Origin: Pectinophora gossypiella
Taxonomy: Eukaryota; Arthropoda; Insecta; Lepidoptera; Gelechiidae
DNA: 64,000 bases
Direction: 5' to 3'
Assembly: GCF_024362695.1 (NCBI RefSeq)
Contig: NC_065421.1
Location: 14,632,598 to 14,696,597 of the forward strand
Translations under genes and position numbers: made by a program
Part shown: piece after piece, positions 9,815-21,289 of the stretch
Layout: each line of letters opens with the position of its first letter
Numbering within the stretch: the stretch's first letter is position 1
The notes under the pieces: model-generated
The model's input: only the letters and a program-made list of their open reading frames with translations
What the model was told of the DNA's origin: nothing
Databases searched by the model: none

Positions 9815-10395
9815 AGAGCAACAGTGCAGTCACTGAGCCCAGCGAATTATTTGCAAACAGTGGTAAAATTATGAACCATTACATGTCATATCGTAATTAT
9901 AAAATTTATATTTTTGTAGGTGTTTTGGTGGACATGTAACCAGGAGGTCTTAAGTGCAACCAGTTAATTTATTACTTTGCAAGAAACTGATTGGACTTTT
10001 GCACCTTATCGTACTTACTACAGTAAGTAGTGACCGGGTTCAACAACTGAACGTGTCTTCCAAATCACGAAATCGGAGAATCGGCTGAATTCAGCCCGCA
10101 ACGCCTTGACCAAACTGGGAACCATCTCTTAAAAGTGATTTATTTTTCAAAGCAAGAGTCGATGGGCACTTGTTTGCGTGCTCCACTTTAGACCACATCG
10201 CTGCTTAAAACCAGGCTGGATCATGGTCTAACGCACTTAAATCTTTTAATAAAAAAACCTGTATTTTTTTGGTTAGTCGTGTCCCCATGCACTAACAAGT
10301 TATTGAGATAAAATAAGATATTTATTGCATTCCTGATAACCCTGATTATTCCTGATTTACTCGTATAAACTTAAGTACTTACAGTTTTCATCAAC
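9815..10395. other. No gene recognised
   Basis: Between 10000 and 10110 there are weak traces of a further SINE-2 body ('TACAGTAAGTAGTGACCGGG', 'ACGTGTCTTCCAAATCACG'). Otherwise unassigned. Confidence 0.35.
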
Positions 10396-10399
10396 ACAG

Positions 10400-10555
10400 T
10401 TGGGTCGATCATTATAGACGACAATACGGCTAACTACCTATCCCGTTGCCCTAACAGAAAGCTCTGAGAAGCGTGGGTAAGTACTTACTTCATCTTGCGA
10501 TAGATGTACCTTTGATTACCCCAGTTGGGATATAGTCGAAAGCTTATGTGTCCCC
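10400..10555 (+). repeat. Rep-B copy
   Basis: Contains GGTCGATCATTATAGACG, CTAACAGAAAGCTCTGAG, CATCTTGCGATAGATGTACC and TAGTCGAAAGCTTATG, in the family order. Confidence 0.65.
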
Positions 10556-10644
10556 ATTGGGAATCGAACCCGCTCAAACACCGGACCACTGAGGTTGTTA
10601 ATAAGTTCGTGACTATGAACAAAAAGCGTTGGTACCAGAATAAA

Positions 10645-11020
10645 ACATATTTTAGGTACACAATGGTGCTAATTCCGGTAAACACCATCTAATTTTATTT
10701 TAAGTTATATCTGTTATTTTCTTATCCGCCAAAAAGAGCAAAAGCATAAAATTTATGGAACACACGTCATTTTTCAGCAGAAATTTAAAACAACCATCTA
10801 AAAATTTTGCGTTGGCTGATAACCCGACAGAATTAAGTTGACAGCACATGTCAAACGGTTTGCATACCAACGAGATATCTTTTTGATTCACCCGGGTTAT
10901 TCATTCATTCTTCCTAAAATTAAGAGCTGTCCAATCATCTGTCCCATTCCTTTTCGGCGGTTAAGGAAATGACAGATATAATTTAAAGTAAAATTAGGAA
11001 GTGGCTGCTGGAATCGGGGC
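10645..11020. mobile_element. MITE-2 copy
   Basis: Inverted ends GGTGCTAATTCC and GGAATCGGGGCC, with the inner CTTATCCGCC and GGCGGTTAAGGAAATGACAG arms. The internal stretch (AAAATTTATGGAACACACGTC, ACCCGGGTTATTC) matches 6007-6400 on the opposite strand. Confidence 0.75.
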
Positions 11021-11035
11021 CAATAATTTAATGTG

Positions 11036-11135
11036 TGCTCAGTGAGGTATGGGTACTTAGTTCATCTTGCGATGTACATATATACCTCTGACTACCCCGA
11101 ATGGATTATAGTCGTGAGCTTACATTGTGTGTTAT
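11036..11135 (+). repeat. Rep-B fragment
   Basis: TCAGTGAGGTATGGGTACTTAG to TATAGTCGTGAGCTTACATTG. It directly abuts the right end of the MITE-2 copy, so MITE-2 may have landed in this Rep-B. Confidence 0.6.
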
Positions 11136-11139
11136 TTAT

Positions 11140-12690
11140 TGTGTGTGGTCCTTCCATTTGTAACAGGATCTATAAATACAAGTTACATTTTATAGTCGAA
11201 CTAATTGTATGGCCCGGCGTTCCTCGCCGCTCATTCCCAAAATACCTGCACACCCTGTATAAATAACAAAGGTATTTCTTTGTGCCGATACTAACGACTG
11301 ATTTGTGAACAGCTGGTGGAAGTCTGGACACAGAGCACTGAATAAGTAGAGAAATCAAGGACTTCATTTTATGTTTTTTTTTTATAAATTATTTATAGTG
11401 GGCACTTGTCTATTTCTTAGAGGATTATAATGTTGACGATCAAAATAATTATAAAATACCTGTAATAAGATTAAGTTCTAAGCTGATGGTTTTCCTTTTT
11501 TCCGTTCTTGTTAGTGCAGCACCTATATTAGCGGCGCACTGCTGTCATTGCCCTTTTGAGACAATATAATACAATTATTATTTGCTAATACGAACCTTGA
11601 AGGGCGGGTCAAACACTAAAACGGCCAACATAACGCGGTGCTTGTTTGTATGATTTATCTTGTTCTACAGATTATACATAAAAATATAAGTAATGACAAT
11701 AGTTCATCGAATGAAACGAAACTGATACCGTATAGTGCCGCAACACTTAGAAGTTCAGCGTCAAACAACACAGGAGGATAATTTACTGCTTACCTGCTGT
11801 GAGAAGATAACAGCATGTATATTATGAAGTATCTAAGTAGTTTAAACTATGACATGGTTGGCGTAATACCTATAAAAATGCAAATATATTATGTGCCAGA
11901 TGTGAAGTGTATAATCCTCGGGAGTGAAATAGTTTGAAGAGACCGTATTAGTCCGTAAACTAGGGAGTATGAAGATATTTCTTATTGTTTTATTTTGCTA
12001 TCAGAAAAAATACCTTTTATGTTAAAAGCTAAAATATAAATGTAATAATTTTCTAATGTAATATTTATTTGCCAGGCAGAATGATGGTTAGTATACTGCT
12101 TTAGAGGTCTTTGGCGACTTAATAGCAACCCTGACTTCGCCTTGTTACGGCAAAAACGAATACGAAAAGTGATAGTGTAAACGACTAAAATGTAGCATTC
12201 ACTCAGTGTAATGGTTTTACATATAAATCGCCATAACATGCCACACGATGCGTTCTGTGGCTATATTTTATAATCATAACCTTACGACAACGCAACGAAA
12301 TCTCTTTAATAAGTAGTAAACAATGTATAATCTTAGCCTGTCTCTGTTCACAGCTACTCTGTACTTCAGGACACTAAGTATTTATAGAAAGAATGCACTT
12401 TAAACAGCGTTTGACATTATTATTGGCACGGATCGTCGCGTGCGCAGAAATACCCTTGAATTGTATTTGATTTGGAATAGACTCGCGTGTGACCGTCACT
12501 TGAGGAATTGATGTGATTGACGAAATATATCATCATCGTCGTCTTAACAAAGTGACAGCCACAAAAATTATGACCCAGAAACTATGAGGCCAGTTATTAT
12601 GTTGGAAAAGAATGATTCTCGAACTATCCGCCATACGATAATTTCAAATCATTTAAAAATGAAATAAGTGTGTATCAAATGGTGAATTAT
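11140..12690. other. Unassigned 1.5 kb
   Basis: No open frame above 85 codons, and none with a recognisable motif. No copy of the window's repeat families was found here. It may be genuine intergenic or intronic sequence. Confidence 0.3.
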
Positions 12691-12696
12691 AAGTTG

Positions 12697-12950
12697 GTCT
12701 AGACAAGTAAAGCGGATGAATATAAAGCGAAGGTTGTTGGTAGGGCTGGCAAAGGAAGACTTAGAAGGACGTACATTGACCAAATAGGACATGTCCTTAG
12801 AAAAGGTTTAGTACGATCTACTCTGAACCGGCATGCGTGTAGGAAACGATGAATGTGGAGGAAGCAAGAGAGGTGTGTCATGATAGAAGCAAATGAAATT
12901 CCAAAGTATCTGCTTACCCCGGCGGTAAATAAGCGTGAATTTATCTATGT
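12697..12950 (+). pseudogene. Rep-C retrotransposon tail
   Basis: Starts at 'AGTAAAGCGGATGAATATAAAGCGAAG' and passes through 'GGCAAAGGAAGACTTAGAAGG' and CCGGCATGCGTGTAGG to CTTACCCCGGCGGTAAATAAGCG. It corresponds to the 52341-52619 frame but has deletions and stops. Confidence 0.7.
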
Positions 12951-13049
12951 ATATATATTCAATTACTGAAAATAAAGGTCTGGGCCAAAATAAATTGTGC
13001 TGATAAGGCAGGTTTCATATTCGCCTTCTTTTGACTAACTGTGGTATCT

Positions 13050-13250
13050 GTATTCAAATTCAAAAATATCTTTATTCAGTAGGTAACATAGTTACACTTT
13101 GAATCGTCAATTTTTACATAACGAACGTCTCATCCGCCTAAAACTACTGCAGCTTCTCACAACCACAGCCGGCCGGCGTATAGCCGGGGAAAAGAAATTG
13201 CAAGAAAAACCTCGGCACAGGGTCCTAGACGTTCATTAAAAAAATAAATA
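13050..13250 (+). repeat. Rep-E copy
   Basis: AATTCAAAAATATCTTTATTC at the left, CTACTGCAGCTTCTCACAACC in the middle, and CTCGGCACAGGGTCCTAGACG at the right. Nearly identical to 24836-25040. Probably the 3' end of a LINE, read here in antisense. Confidence 0.7.
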
Positions 13251-13259
13251 AACATAAAA

Positions 13260-13735
13260 TATTGTTATACAATTAATATAACATAACATAACAAATACGC
13301 GGCCTTATATATTAAATAAAATAAAATAAAAATAAAAAAAATATTGCTAGGTAGCAATCTCTTCCAGGCAATCTTTAAGTACTTATAGGAGATATTGAAT
13401 AATGTAATATAGCGGGATAGTGCAGCATGGGAATCCTTGAACGTACAAAAATAAATACACTTTCGACTACATAAACTACATAATAATAAAACACATAATT
13501 ATAATTGTTCTAATATATAAATACCACTACTCAATTGAGTAATTTAGCTGCCTAATATTAATCCCATGCATTCATTATCTTCTAAATAATCACTAACTTT
13601 ATAATAACCTTTTTTGTAAAGTTTCTGTTTAACTACTGTCTGTCTGAAAGGCAAATTCTGAATGTCAATGGGACAATCAAATCTTATCTAATCGAATGAA
13701 CGCCCGAAAAGAGAGAGTGAAATATACTTTTTTAC
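13260..13735. other. AT-rich, no gene
   Basis: Includes simple AT-rich runs (AAATAAAATAAAATAAAAAT around 13312-13345). Nothing recognised. Confidence 0.3.
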
Positions 13736-13737
13736 TC

Positions 13738-14070
13738 CACCAACCCGCATTGGAGCAGCGTGGTGGAGTATGCTCCATACCCCCTCCGGTTGATTGAGGG
13801 GAGGACTGTGCCCAGCAGTAGGACGTATATAGGCTATTTATGTATACTTTTCAGGCTTGAATCACCTGATTGTCTGTAAAAGTAAGATGGATTCCGTGCT
13901 TCGGAGGGCACGTTAAGCCGTTGGTCCCGGCTATTAGCCGTAAAAACACCTCCACCAACCCGCATTGGAGCAGCGTGGTGGAGTATGCTCCATACCCCCT
14001 CCGGTTGATTGAGAGGAGGCCTGTGCCCAGCAGTGGGACGTATATAGGCTGTTTATGTTATGTATGTATG
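13738..14070 (+). mobile_element. SINE-1: tail piece followed by a headless copy
   Basis: The tail block (CCACCAACCCGCATTGGAGC to GGGACGTATATAGGC) appears at 13738-13832 and again at 13950-14050, the second time preceded by the SINE-1 body (GCTTGAATCACCTGATTGTC, CACGTTAAGCCGTTGGTCCC). The tRNA-like head is missing. This is either two insertions or a tail duplication. Confidence 0.75.
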
Positions 14071-14074
14071 TTAT

Positions 14075-14505
14075 ACGGGGTTGTATTACGCCTTTAAAAA
14101 AGTGTCTACCTACTTCTCTGTCCTAGCACGTTAACGACCGCCAGTGTAAACGTATAATCTTAGGTACCAAATTGGCAGCAATTAATGGCGATATATTTAT
14201 ATAATTGAAGTATTTCCGCACAATATTTACTGCAATGCCGGGATTTTGTGTACCAATACTACCAGTAATTTGAAAAAAGTGTTGCACTAAATTGGTTTCC
14301 CGGTTACAAACCGGAGAAAACTTCCGTTATAAATAAACATTAGTTACGTTAAAGACATTTTTTAATGAATAAATAACTTACCACTTACCTACCTACCTAA
14401 TAAATATTTGCGGCTTCAAACGAGAACGCGTATCCCTGGCTATTTGTCCACCAGACTGATCAACAAGCTTAGAAAAAAGTTATAATTCAAAATCATAAGC
14501 TCTAA
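14075..14505. other. No gene recognised
   Basis: Unassigned AT-rich sequence between two SINEs. Confidence 0.3.
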
Positions 14506-14506
14506 C

Positions 14507-14840
14507 GACCCCCGTGGTCCAGTGGTTGAGCGTTGGGCTCACGATCCGGAGGTCTCGGGTTCGATTCCCGGTGGGGATATCATAAAAATTACTTTGTGGT
14601 CCCTAGTTAGGACATTACTAGCTGATTACCAGATTGTCCAAAAAGTAAGATGATCCGTGCTTCGGAAGGCACGTTAAGCCGTTGGTCCCGGTTACTACTT
14701 ACTGATGTAAGTAAGAAGTCGTTACATGAGTCATGTCAGGGGCCTTTGGCGGTTCAATAGTAACCCTGACAACAAGGTTCATGAGGTTGGTACTCCACCT
14801 CACAACCCACACGATAGAAAAAGAAGTTCTTCGAAGATTC
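14507..14840 (+). mobile_element. SINE-2, full copy
   Basis: The head reads CCCCGTGGTCCAGTGGTTGAGCG, with B box GGTTCGATTCC at 14558. The body and the CACACGATAGAAAAAGAAG tail follow. Short open frames on both strands across it (14699-14924) are not genes. Confidence 0.85.
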
Positions 14841-15044
14841 GCACCGCGTTTCACCGCTTGCGGCCCGAAACGTCTAAAGACCAATATCGTAGGTACCCAA
14901 TTATCTCTGTATGACAGGCTATGAAGAATATTAAATACTGAGATAATTACCGACTGTTTTTGTTTTTTGTTTGAGCTCTATTAATTTCCCTATATCTATA
15001 CTTTAAATAAAACATACAAAACAATTGGGTACTATTTAATGTAG

Positions 15045-15185
15045 ACTGATCAGACGACGCCCTAAGTCGAGGTTCGCGCCCAGGCTCCCTCAGGCCTGTT
15101 GTCTTAGATTCTCAGCGCTCCCCATTTGTCCGGCCAAGTAGTTAATGCCATTTGCGGCAAATCTACAATAAGTCACGTCGAAAAA
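15045..15185 (+). repeat. Rep-A, 3' half
   Basis: GACGACGCCCTAAGTCGAGG to AATAAGTCACGTCGAAAAAA. A 5'-truncated copy with a small deletion of the 'ACGTTGTACCGGGTGAGAG' part. Confidence 0.7.
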
Positions 15186-15189
15186 ATCA

Positions 15190-15670
15190 GTATAGCATTA
15201 TAACTCTCCCGTAGATACAAATAGTAACACAATGTAGAATCATCAAATTGTATGTAATTGTTCTAAAACACCAACCTTTCAGCAGTCGTGTTAAAGCTAG
15301 AATAATTTGAAAACTTTATCGCTACGCCGAAACATGTTTGCGCAAGTAATAACATTTGAAGCAGACATGTTTTATAAACATATCCCGCCTAACATTGTTC
15401 CAACTTGTTTGGTTATAAATTTACCTGATTTTAGGCTGGGTAACGCAAAGTAATTAAAGGGACAAAGTGATGTTTTCATAACTTGCAAATCAAATGTACA
15501 TTCTTATTGCACACACAAAAATCAACAACATAACGTCACCTTAACTATATCGAACCACGTGACCGCCTTTTTGAAAAATCACATACTGAAGTAATTTTCT
15601 TCAACGGATTCTCGATTTCTTTCAATTAATTTCAATCTGGGTAATAATTTAAACTATAATTTTTTACCTA
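15190..15670. other. No gene recognised
   Basis: AT-rich unique-looking sequence. Confidence 0.3.
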
Positions 15671-15671
15671 G

Positions 15672-15812
15672 ATTCTCTTCTATCGTGTGGGTTGTGAGGT
15701 TCATTACCAATATCATCAAACCTGGTGTCAGGGTTACTATTGAGCATTACATCAGTAAGTAGTAACTGGGACCAACGGCTAAACGTGCCTTCCGAAGCAC
15801 GGATCATCTACC
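15672..15812 (-). repeat. SINE-2, partial
   Basis: Tail and part of the body only (TTCTCTTCTATCGTGTGGG to CCTTCCGAAGCACGGATCATC on the plus strand). The head is missing, and ~40 bp of the body are deleted after 'TACTATTGAGC'. Confidence 0.7.
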
Positions 15813-15917
15813 TAGTTTACCTGGATTGTAACTAACTTGTCTATTGCAAGGTTTTGTTAACAGAAATCAGTTCCGAATGTGTTTTTTTTTTCAAAAATGC
15901 GCTTACTTAGTTTTCAC

Positions 15918-16547
15918 TATAGTCCGGCAATCTCGTGCGCGACCCTCCTGCGGGGCGACAGACGGTGGCGGGGACGGGGTAGCGCGTCATCCTTTTGACA
16001 TTCTAGAACACGGCTGCACACGTAGAGAAGTGTGCCAGGATAAATCTTGCAATAAGTTGTACTTACTTGTGACGTAATATATGTAGGAGTGAATAAAAAG
16101 ATAGAACTATTTTATTTTATTTTTATTATTATGCTTGAGGACCAATTATTAGGAAAACTAAAATATTAATAGATTGTTTTATTATAAATCAATTTCCATA
16201 TCGCTTTCATTTTCACTCTCCGTTTGATATTCTTCGTCACTTCTCTTTGATTTCTCCGTGTTTTGCTCATTAATTATTTATGCACAACCTCCTTAAGTTG
16301 TCTTGAGATAGCCTTACTCATCCTCAGATATTAATCTCGTGTGCGTCGCCCTCAAAGTAGTACAGATTATCAAGCACGTGTTGCCGCTTCGGCTGCGCGG
16401 CCGAGACTGCCGTACTTGACGCGCGCGCGATGCACGCGTTTCCCTTCCCCGCTACACCACCTGCTACCCGCTGACATCTTAGCTACCCCGTCCCCGCCAC
16501 CGTCTGTCGCCCCGCAGGAGGGTCGCGCACGAGATTGCCGGACTATA
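15918..16547. mobile_element. GC-rich DNA element with 66 bp perfect terminal inverted repeats
   Basis: The left arm (15918-15983, starting TATAGTCCGGCAATCTCG) is repeated exactly in reverse at 16482-16547. Arms are unusually GC-rich against an AT-rich interior (16080-16330). The ends can be read as TA plus TAGTCCGG...CCGGACTA plus TA, which would fit a TA target duplication; this is a suggestion only. Short open frames in the arms are mirror images of each other and not genes. No transposase, so it is a non-autonomous element. No second copy in the window. Confidence 0.85.
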
Positions 16548-16549
16548 CT

Positions 16550-16810
16550 TAATATGTGACTTATATTGTAGATTCTTCATCTCCTTCTCTCCTTCATACA
16601 ACATGAGGTCCTTCTAGCGAAGCGTGAAGAAGCATTTACTAGGCCAGTATGGTAGACGCAACTGATACGAAATTGGCCCATTGCGTTGCTTAAATCAGTT
16701 CCTACTGCAATTAGAGCTTATCTACGTATATGCTTACCGTCAGGCATAGTCGAACCAACATATTCGGCCATGGTAAAAAAAAGAAATATGGCATTAATAT
16801 GATTTGATTT
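16550..16810. other. No gene recognised
   Basis: Between the GC-rich element and a Rep-A copy; nothing identified. Confidence 0.3.
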
Positions 16811-16814
16811 GTTT

Positions 16815-16985
16815 TTTTTTTTGAGGATGCCCAGTTGGGCACGAACTTCGGCTCAGGGCGTCGGTGAGATAATTATATTTGGAAGAATTAATCGATCCTA
16901 ATGGGCCCATAACAATGAGCACTGAATGAGCGATCGTCGACCACGCCAGCGGAGTCAGTATCGGGTATTAGAACTTAAGAAGAAG
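16815..16985 (-). repeat. Rep-A, internal fragment, minus strand
   Basis: TTTTTTTTTTGAGGATGCCCAG, AATTAATCGATCCTAATGGG and CGTCGACCACGCC match the family in reverse. Both ends are truncated. Confidence 0.65.
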
Positions 16986-16989
16986 TTAC

Positions 16990-17745
16990 ACGTTAGAAGA
17001 GACACGTCGCTGATGTAGCGAACTGATGTATCTGCAATTTTTGGCAAAACTGATTTGCACCTTTTACAATTATCAATAAGACACCAATCACTTTAGCAAA
17101 AAAATACAGATACGTCAGTTAGCAAAGTCAGCTACAAACATTAGTTTTGTATTGCACTTTAAAATCGTGGAGATTTTCGTACCAGCTCAACCGTTTATGC
17201 GTTCATTGCGTCCCGAGCACCCACCCCGCCCGCGTGTCACAATAGTCCCTAATTCCCAGTTGTAAATTTAATAAAACAGCAGTTTATCATGTCTGTCCCA
17301 GGCGCACAACTTTCAATTATTACCACCTGGAGGCAAGCCAGCTCGGGGCTCCCAACTAGTTCTATAAATTCTATTATTCAATTCAGGGACAATATCGAAG
17401 TTTCATGAATGCACCTTCAGGATCTAGATGAATGGACAGAATTGAATCTCCGGTGAGGCATCTTGTGTTAGATTTATTTAGGGTGGTATTAATAAATTAA
17501 TCTCAGCTTCGAGACTGTCCTCAAGATCATGTCAATGTGACAGTTCTCATATAAAAACAGAGACTTGAGCTTGGTCTTGAGGGCAGTTTTTTTATACTAG
17601 CGTTAGAGTAGCCAGGAGGCCCTAGCCAAATTATTTTTTTAACCTGATTTATTGTATATTCGCCGCATATGTGATTTAATACTTGGCCGATCAAAATATA
17701 ATAGGAGCAATAAAAAATAATAATAGATATGGTGCCTGAATCTCA
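16990..17745. other. No gene recognised
   Basis: Unassigned; no repeated family found. Confidence 0.3.
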
Positions 17746-17747
17746 GG

Positions 17748-17902
17748 GGATATTATGGTCACATCGAAACAATTAATTTAAAAAAGCAATATTACCATTT
17801 GACATTTGTTTGAATTGCGTACTTACTTTTATATGCGCAAATGTCAAATTGCAATATTGCCTTTTTAGATGAATTGCTTCGATGTGGCCATTTTAACCCC
17901 TC
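17748..17902. mobile_element. MITE-4 copy 1
   Basis: Inverted ends ATGGTCACATCGAAACAATT and AATTGCTTCGATGTGGCCAT, with an inner GCAATATT...AATATTGC pair. The total is ~150 bp. It is nearly the same as 57142-57270, and both are non-coding. Confidence 0.75.
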
Positions 17903-18069
17903 AGTACCAATTTGTTTCTAGCGAATAAATCTTTACTGATTTAAAAGTAATTATTTACTTGTTATTACCTAATTAGTTACAAAAATCTTCAGTATTTCCG
18001 ACGACACAATCATCAGTTACTCAGATTTTTATATAAATCATCATCTCCCTAGTATTATTTCGTTTATCA

Positions 18070-18355
18070 CAAGGGCCGCTTACCTAACCTGAAGGTTTGA
18101 CAGGTCCAGTTTTTTACAGAAGCGACTGCCTGTCTGACTTTCCAACCCGCGAAAGGAAAACCAGCCCAATACCATACATTTTTCGAAAATGTAGGTTTCC
18201 CCACGATGTTTTCCTTCACCGCTGAGCACGTGATAATCATTTTGTTTGGATAAACGTGAATTCTAAATCAAATTCGACATTCAGTGCTGGATTCGAACCT
18301 GTGACCTCAGAGTGAGAGGCAAGCGTTCTACCTACTGGGCTACCACGGCGATTTT
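18070..18355 (-). mobile_element. SINE-3, full copy
   Basis: On the minus strand the head reads GTGGTAGCCCAGTAGGTAGAACG, then a B box CAGGTTCGAATCC. The body includes GATTATCACGTGCTCAGCGG, and the tail includes GACAGGCAGTCGCTTCTG-like sequence. Other copies: 27318-27590, with partial ones at 24567-24830, 34365-34455, 47838-47915, 48470-48512 and 60078-60172. Confidence 0.8.
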
Positions 18356-18359
18356 TTTA

Positions 18360-18835
18360 AAATGAATACCCCAACAATTCATTCCTAGAATTTTGCCTTA
18401 AACAGTTCACTACGTTCCCAATAAAACTTTGGGGAATAATAACAATAACCCTTCTGGATAGTAAATCTTCATCGACCTGCAACTATTTTCCTATTACAGT
18501 GATATTGTGTATTATTTGCTAAAAATAGGTATCATAACAGGTATCATAAGTACTTATTGTTTTCGTATTTCGAGTGTTTGATCTCCCGCTATCTATTTAT
18601 AGAACCTTACATTATTAACAAAATTGTGTATTAGGATTGTGAATTTTGTTTTTCTGTATTCATATATACCGGTTCATCACATTTAGGTACATTAAAGGGG
18701 GGCCTCTACGTGTTAGCTTCTACCCTACACACCCCTTCGATAAGTCCGGAACCCTCTCTTCTTCTACTTCTTTACTCATTCCCCACTTCAGGTGGCGGTG
18801 GTGCTTTTAATTGTAGTGGTTGGTCCTCAGATTTG
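18360..18835. other. No gene recognised
   Basis: AT-rich sequence with a pyrimidine-rich patch near 18750-18790; unassigned. Confidence 0.3.
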
Positions 18836-18839
18836 GTAG

Positions 18840-19035
18840 TGTTGCCCGATAATCGACTGTCTATCGATTAATAATCAATTATTTTCTAAGCACTTAAATA
18901 ATCTAAATATCGATATGCCTGTCGATAGCATCGGTACTAGCGATTAAATCGATATTGAAAATTCTATAAACGAACCGATTATAATCAAATAATTGTTAGA
19001 TAGAATCGATTATATCGAAAGTAAAATAACTGCTA
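18840..19035. other. Cluster of ATCGA/ATCGAT motifs
   Basis: About ten ATCGA or TCGAT motifs in under 200 bp, including GTCTATCGATTAAT, AATATCGATATG and AAATCGATATTG, several in inverted pairs. TATCGATA-type sites bind the DREF promoter factor in insects (established), but no gene start is recognisable here. It could equally be a decayed palindromic element. Confidence 0.35.
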
Positions 19036-19039
19036 TAAT

Positions 19040-20075
19040 GAACATTATTGGTAAATTTATTTATTTATTTAGGTACATTATGAAACTTTTACAGATAGCA
19101 TTATAAATAGAAAGACTTGGTATATATGCTTGCCAGTAAAGATGGTATTGTTGCTTTTTCTTCTGTTATTTTGTCCGTAGAACAGGCAAAGGGGACGTGG
19201 GAAACACAGCCAAGCCATATTACTATTGTTGCTTAATGTATGTCTTGATCATGAGAATCACTCATCTATAGAGATGGGCATGGGCTATCTTTTCGGTATA
19301 TTGGGTAAATAGTAAATTCCTAGGTGTAGTAGGGCTGCGCCGACTACAGAATTTAGATTTTAATATTTTGTTCATCAAAATATTATTTGAAGTCAGATTA
19401 ATTTAATTTTTCTTTTTAGTTTTTTTTTGGCAACACTAGATTTGTCGTTTTTTTAAATCACGAAGTTTTTATCCTCAAAGCAAAGTTTGCGGAATGTACT
19501 TGAAAAATGTTTAATTACTTTTAAGATGAATCGAAGTTTGTAGTTTGGGCGTTCTTCAATAAAATTCCAACGGGATTTTTGTCATTTGTAACATTTGTTG
19601 GAGAAAATTTAAATTTTGCAATAATATGATCAACATGAAAGCACTTATTAAAAGAAAGCACCCGGAAAAGTTACTAAATACTACTAGAAATACGGCGGCT
19701 GGCAACAATTGTTTAAAGTAATAATATTGTATATGCTCGGAAATCCACACGTATAAAGCATCTAGACAAGTTATTCGCGCAAATGATAGCGTTCGATATG
19801 GAGCCTCAGAATGTCCGTGCACGCCGGGCTTCCAGCATTTGTGCATGCTCTTGATTCAAAATATCAATAGCCAAGTCGAACCACATTAACTACGAAATTG
19901 CTGCCTGATGTTCATAATCAATTAAAAGTTCAATCAGAAATTAGAATCACTCAATGTAATTATCATAGATTAACTTGTTGAAGGTCAATTTAACATTTTT
20001 GGATCTTATGTCATTTCGCAAGGTGTTATGGCTGAGGCGAAGAAATGACAAGAAATCGCAACAGCTGCAGAGTTG
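19040..20075. other. Unassigned 1 kb
   Basis: A 96-codon minus-strand frame at 19556-19846 has hydrophobic runs but no recognisable domain, and I do not call it. No known repeat family. Confidence 0.3.
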
Positions 20076-20079
20076 ACAA

Positions 20080-20165
20080 TCATCCGTCCCTTTCCTTTTC
20101 GGCGAATAAGAAAATGACAGGTATAACTTTAAGTAAAATAAGGAAATATCTGCAGGAATCGGGGT
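20080..20165 (+). repeat. MITE-2, one arm
   Basis: CATCCGTCCCTTTCC, CGGCGAATAAGAAAATGACAG and GCAGGAATCGGGGTC match the right arm of MITE-2 only. Confidence 0.7.
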
Positions 20166-20169
20166 CATT

Positions 20170-20640
20170 GTTTGCGTAACGTTCTATTGCTAACTTCATA
20201 ATAGACACATTGTCACATTTATTCCAGCTAATTGTCAAACAGTCGACTCAGAAGTACCCTACTGCCACACTACGACAATAATGATAATAACTCAATTAAA
20301 TTCCATCAACACGGCTCATCAGCAGACCACGTAACATAATCCGCTCAATGACGGATCCACTACGTCACACGACAAAAAATATAAAGGTTACTTCATTGAA
20401 AATGATTCCTTAATTACATAAAAATAGCTGCTTGTAAGATCTATAGACGGTGATTGGCTACAATTCTGAGATTGCAAAAACTACAGACACGGCTATTAGT
20501 TAGCACGACATTGTTCTTGAGAAATATTTACCTTTAACTAAAAAACGGCAATTAAACATAAATACATACATAAACTCACGCTCGTAATCCCTAATGGGTA
20601 CAAGTACATACCAAGTACATACAGTAGCCATACAAGTAGG
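20170..20640. other. No gene recognised
   Basis: Unassigned AT-rich sequence. Confidence 0.3.
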
Positions 20641-20643
20641 TAT

Positions 20644-21090
20644 GGGTGTTAGTGACATCATAACGAATACTGAGAGGGATGATTCAGCTCATTATTCTGA
20701 GTAAATAGTGGAGTGTTCCTTCGCAAGAATAGAATTGAAAATAATTTTACATACATACATAACATAACCAGCCTATATACGTCCCACTGCAGGGCACAGG
20801 CCTCCCCTTAATCAACCGGAGGGGGTATGGAGCATACTCCACCACGCTGCTCCAATGCGGGTAGATGGAGGTGTTTTTACGGCTAATAGCCGGGACCAAC
20901 GGCTTAACGTGCCCTCCAAAGCACGGAATCATCTTACTTTTTCGGACAATCAGGCGATAATCAGGTAAAAATAATTTTAAAATACTAAAAAAAACATGAA
21001 ATTTTTAAAAAATAATCAGGAAATTCCACTTGATATCAACTCAGAATCATGGTCTGAGTAATGCCCCTCGTTCCGATGTCACTCACACCC
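20644..21090. mobile_element. MITE-1, complete, with a SINE-1 inside
   Basis: Both ends are present. The left is GGGTGTTAGTGACATCATAACG and the right is its imperfect reverse, CGATGTCACTCACACCC. The inverted arms run ~100 bp inward to the AATAATTTT region. With the SINE removed the element would be ~220 bp. It provides the reference for the single ends at 1-110, 368-480, 5652-5765 and 8838-8948. Confidence 0.8.
20750..20967 (-). mobile_element. SINE-1, 5'-truncated, nested in MITE-1
   Basis: Flanked by a 12 bp direct repeat, AAAATAATTTTA (20738-20749 and 20968-20979). It carries the tail CATAACATAACCAGCC, the GTCCCACTGCAGGGCACAGG block and the CCGGGACCAACGGCTTAACG body. It lacks the tRNA head, as expected for 5' truncation during reverse transcription. 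Confidence 0.85.
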
Positions 21091-21131
21091 TGTATGTAAT
21101 ATAATGCTCACGACTGTATTCTCAATCAGAG

Positions 21132-21258
21132 GTACTGTCACGAGCATTAATATGTATACACTTTGGTACCATGTCACATTAACTTTTTTGAGAAATTGAA
21201 CTGTAAGTCTCACTAAATGTCAAACATATTAGTGCGACAGAGTCCTAAAGTGGGTACA
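21132..21258. mobile_element. MITE-3, one end intact
   Basis: Starts after GTAC (21132-21135) with TGTCACGAGCATTAATATG and runs to GTCCTAAAGTGGGTAC. The second terminus is missing. Confidence 0.75.
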
Positions 21259-21289
21259 TTTTATTGCATTTTATTACTGTCGTAAGATG

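Noticed and set aside
14507..14580. True tRNA gene
   Set aside because: A and B boxes are present, but the sequence continues into the SINE-2 body and recurs many times; there is no proper acceptor-stem pairing that I could make out. It is a SINE head.
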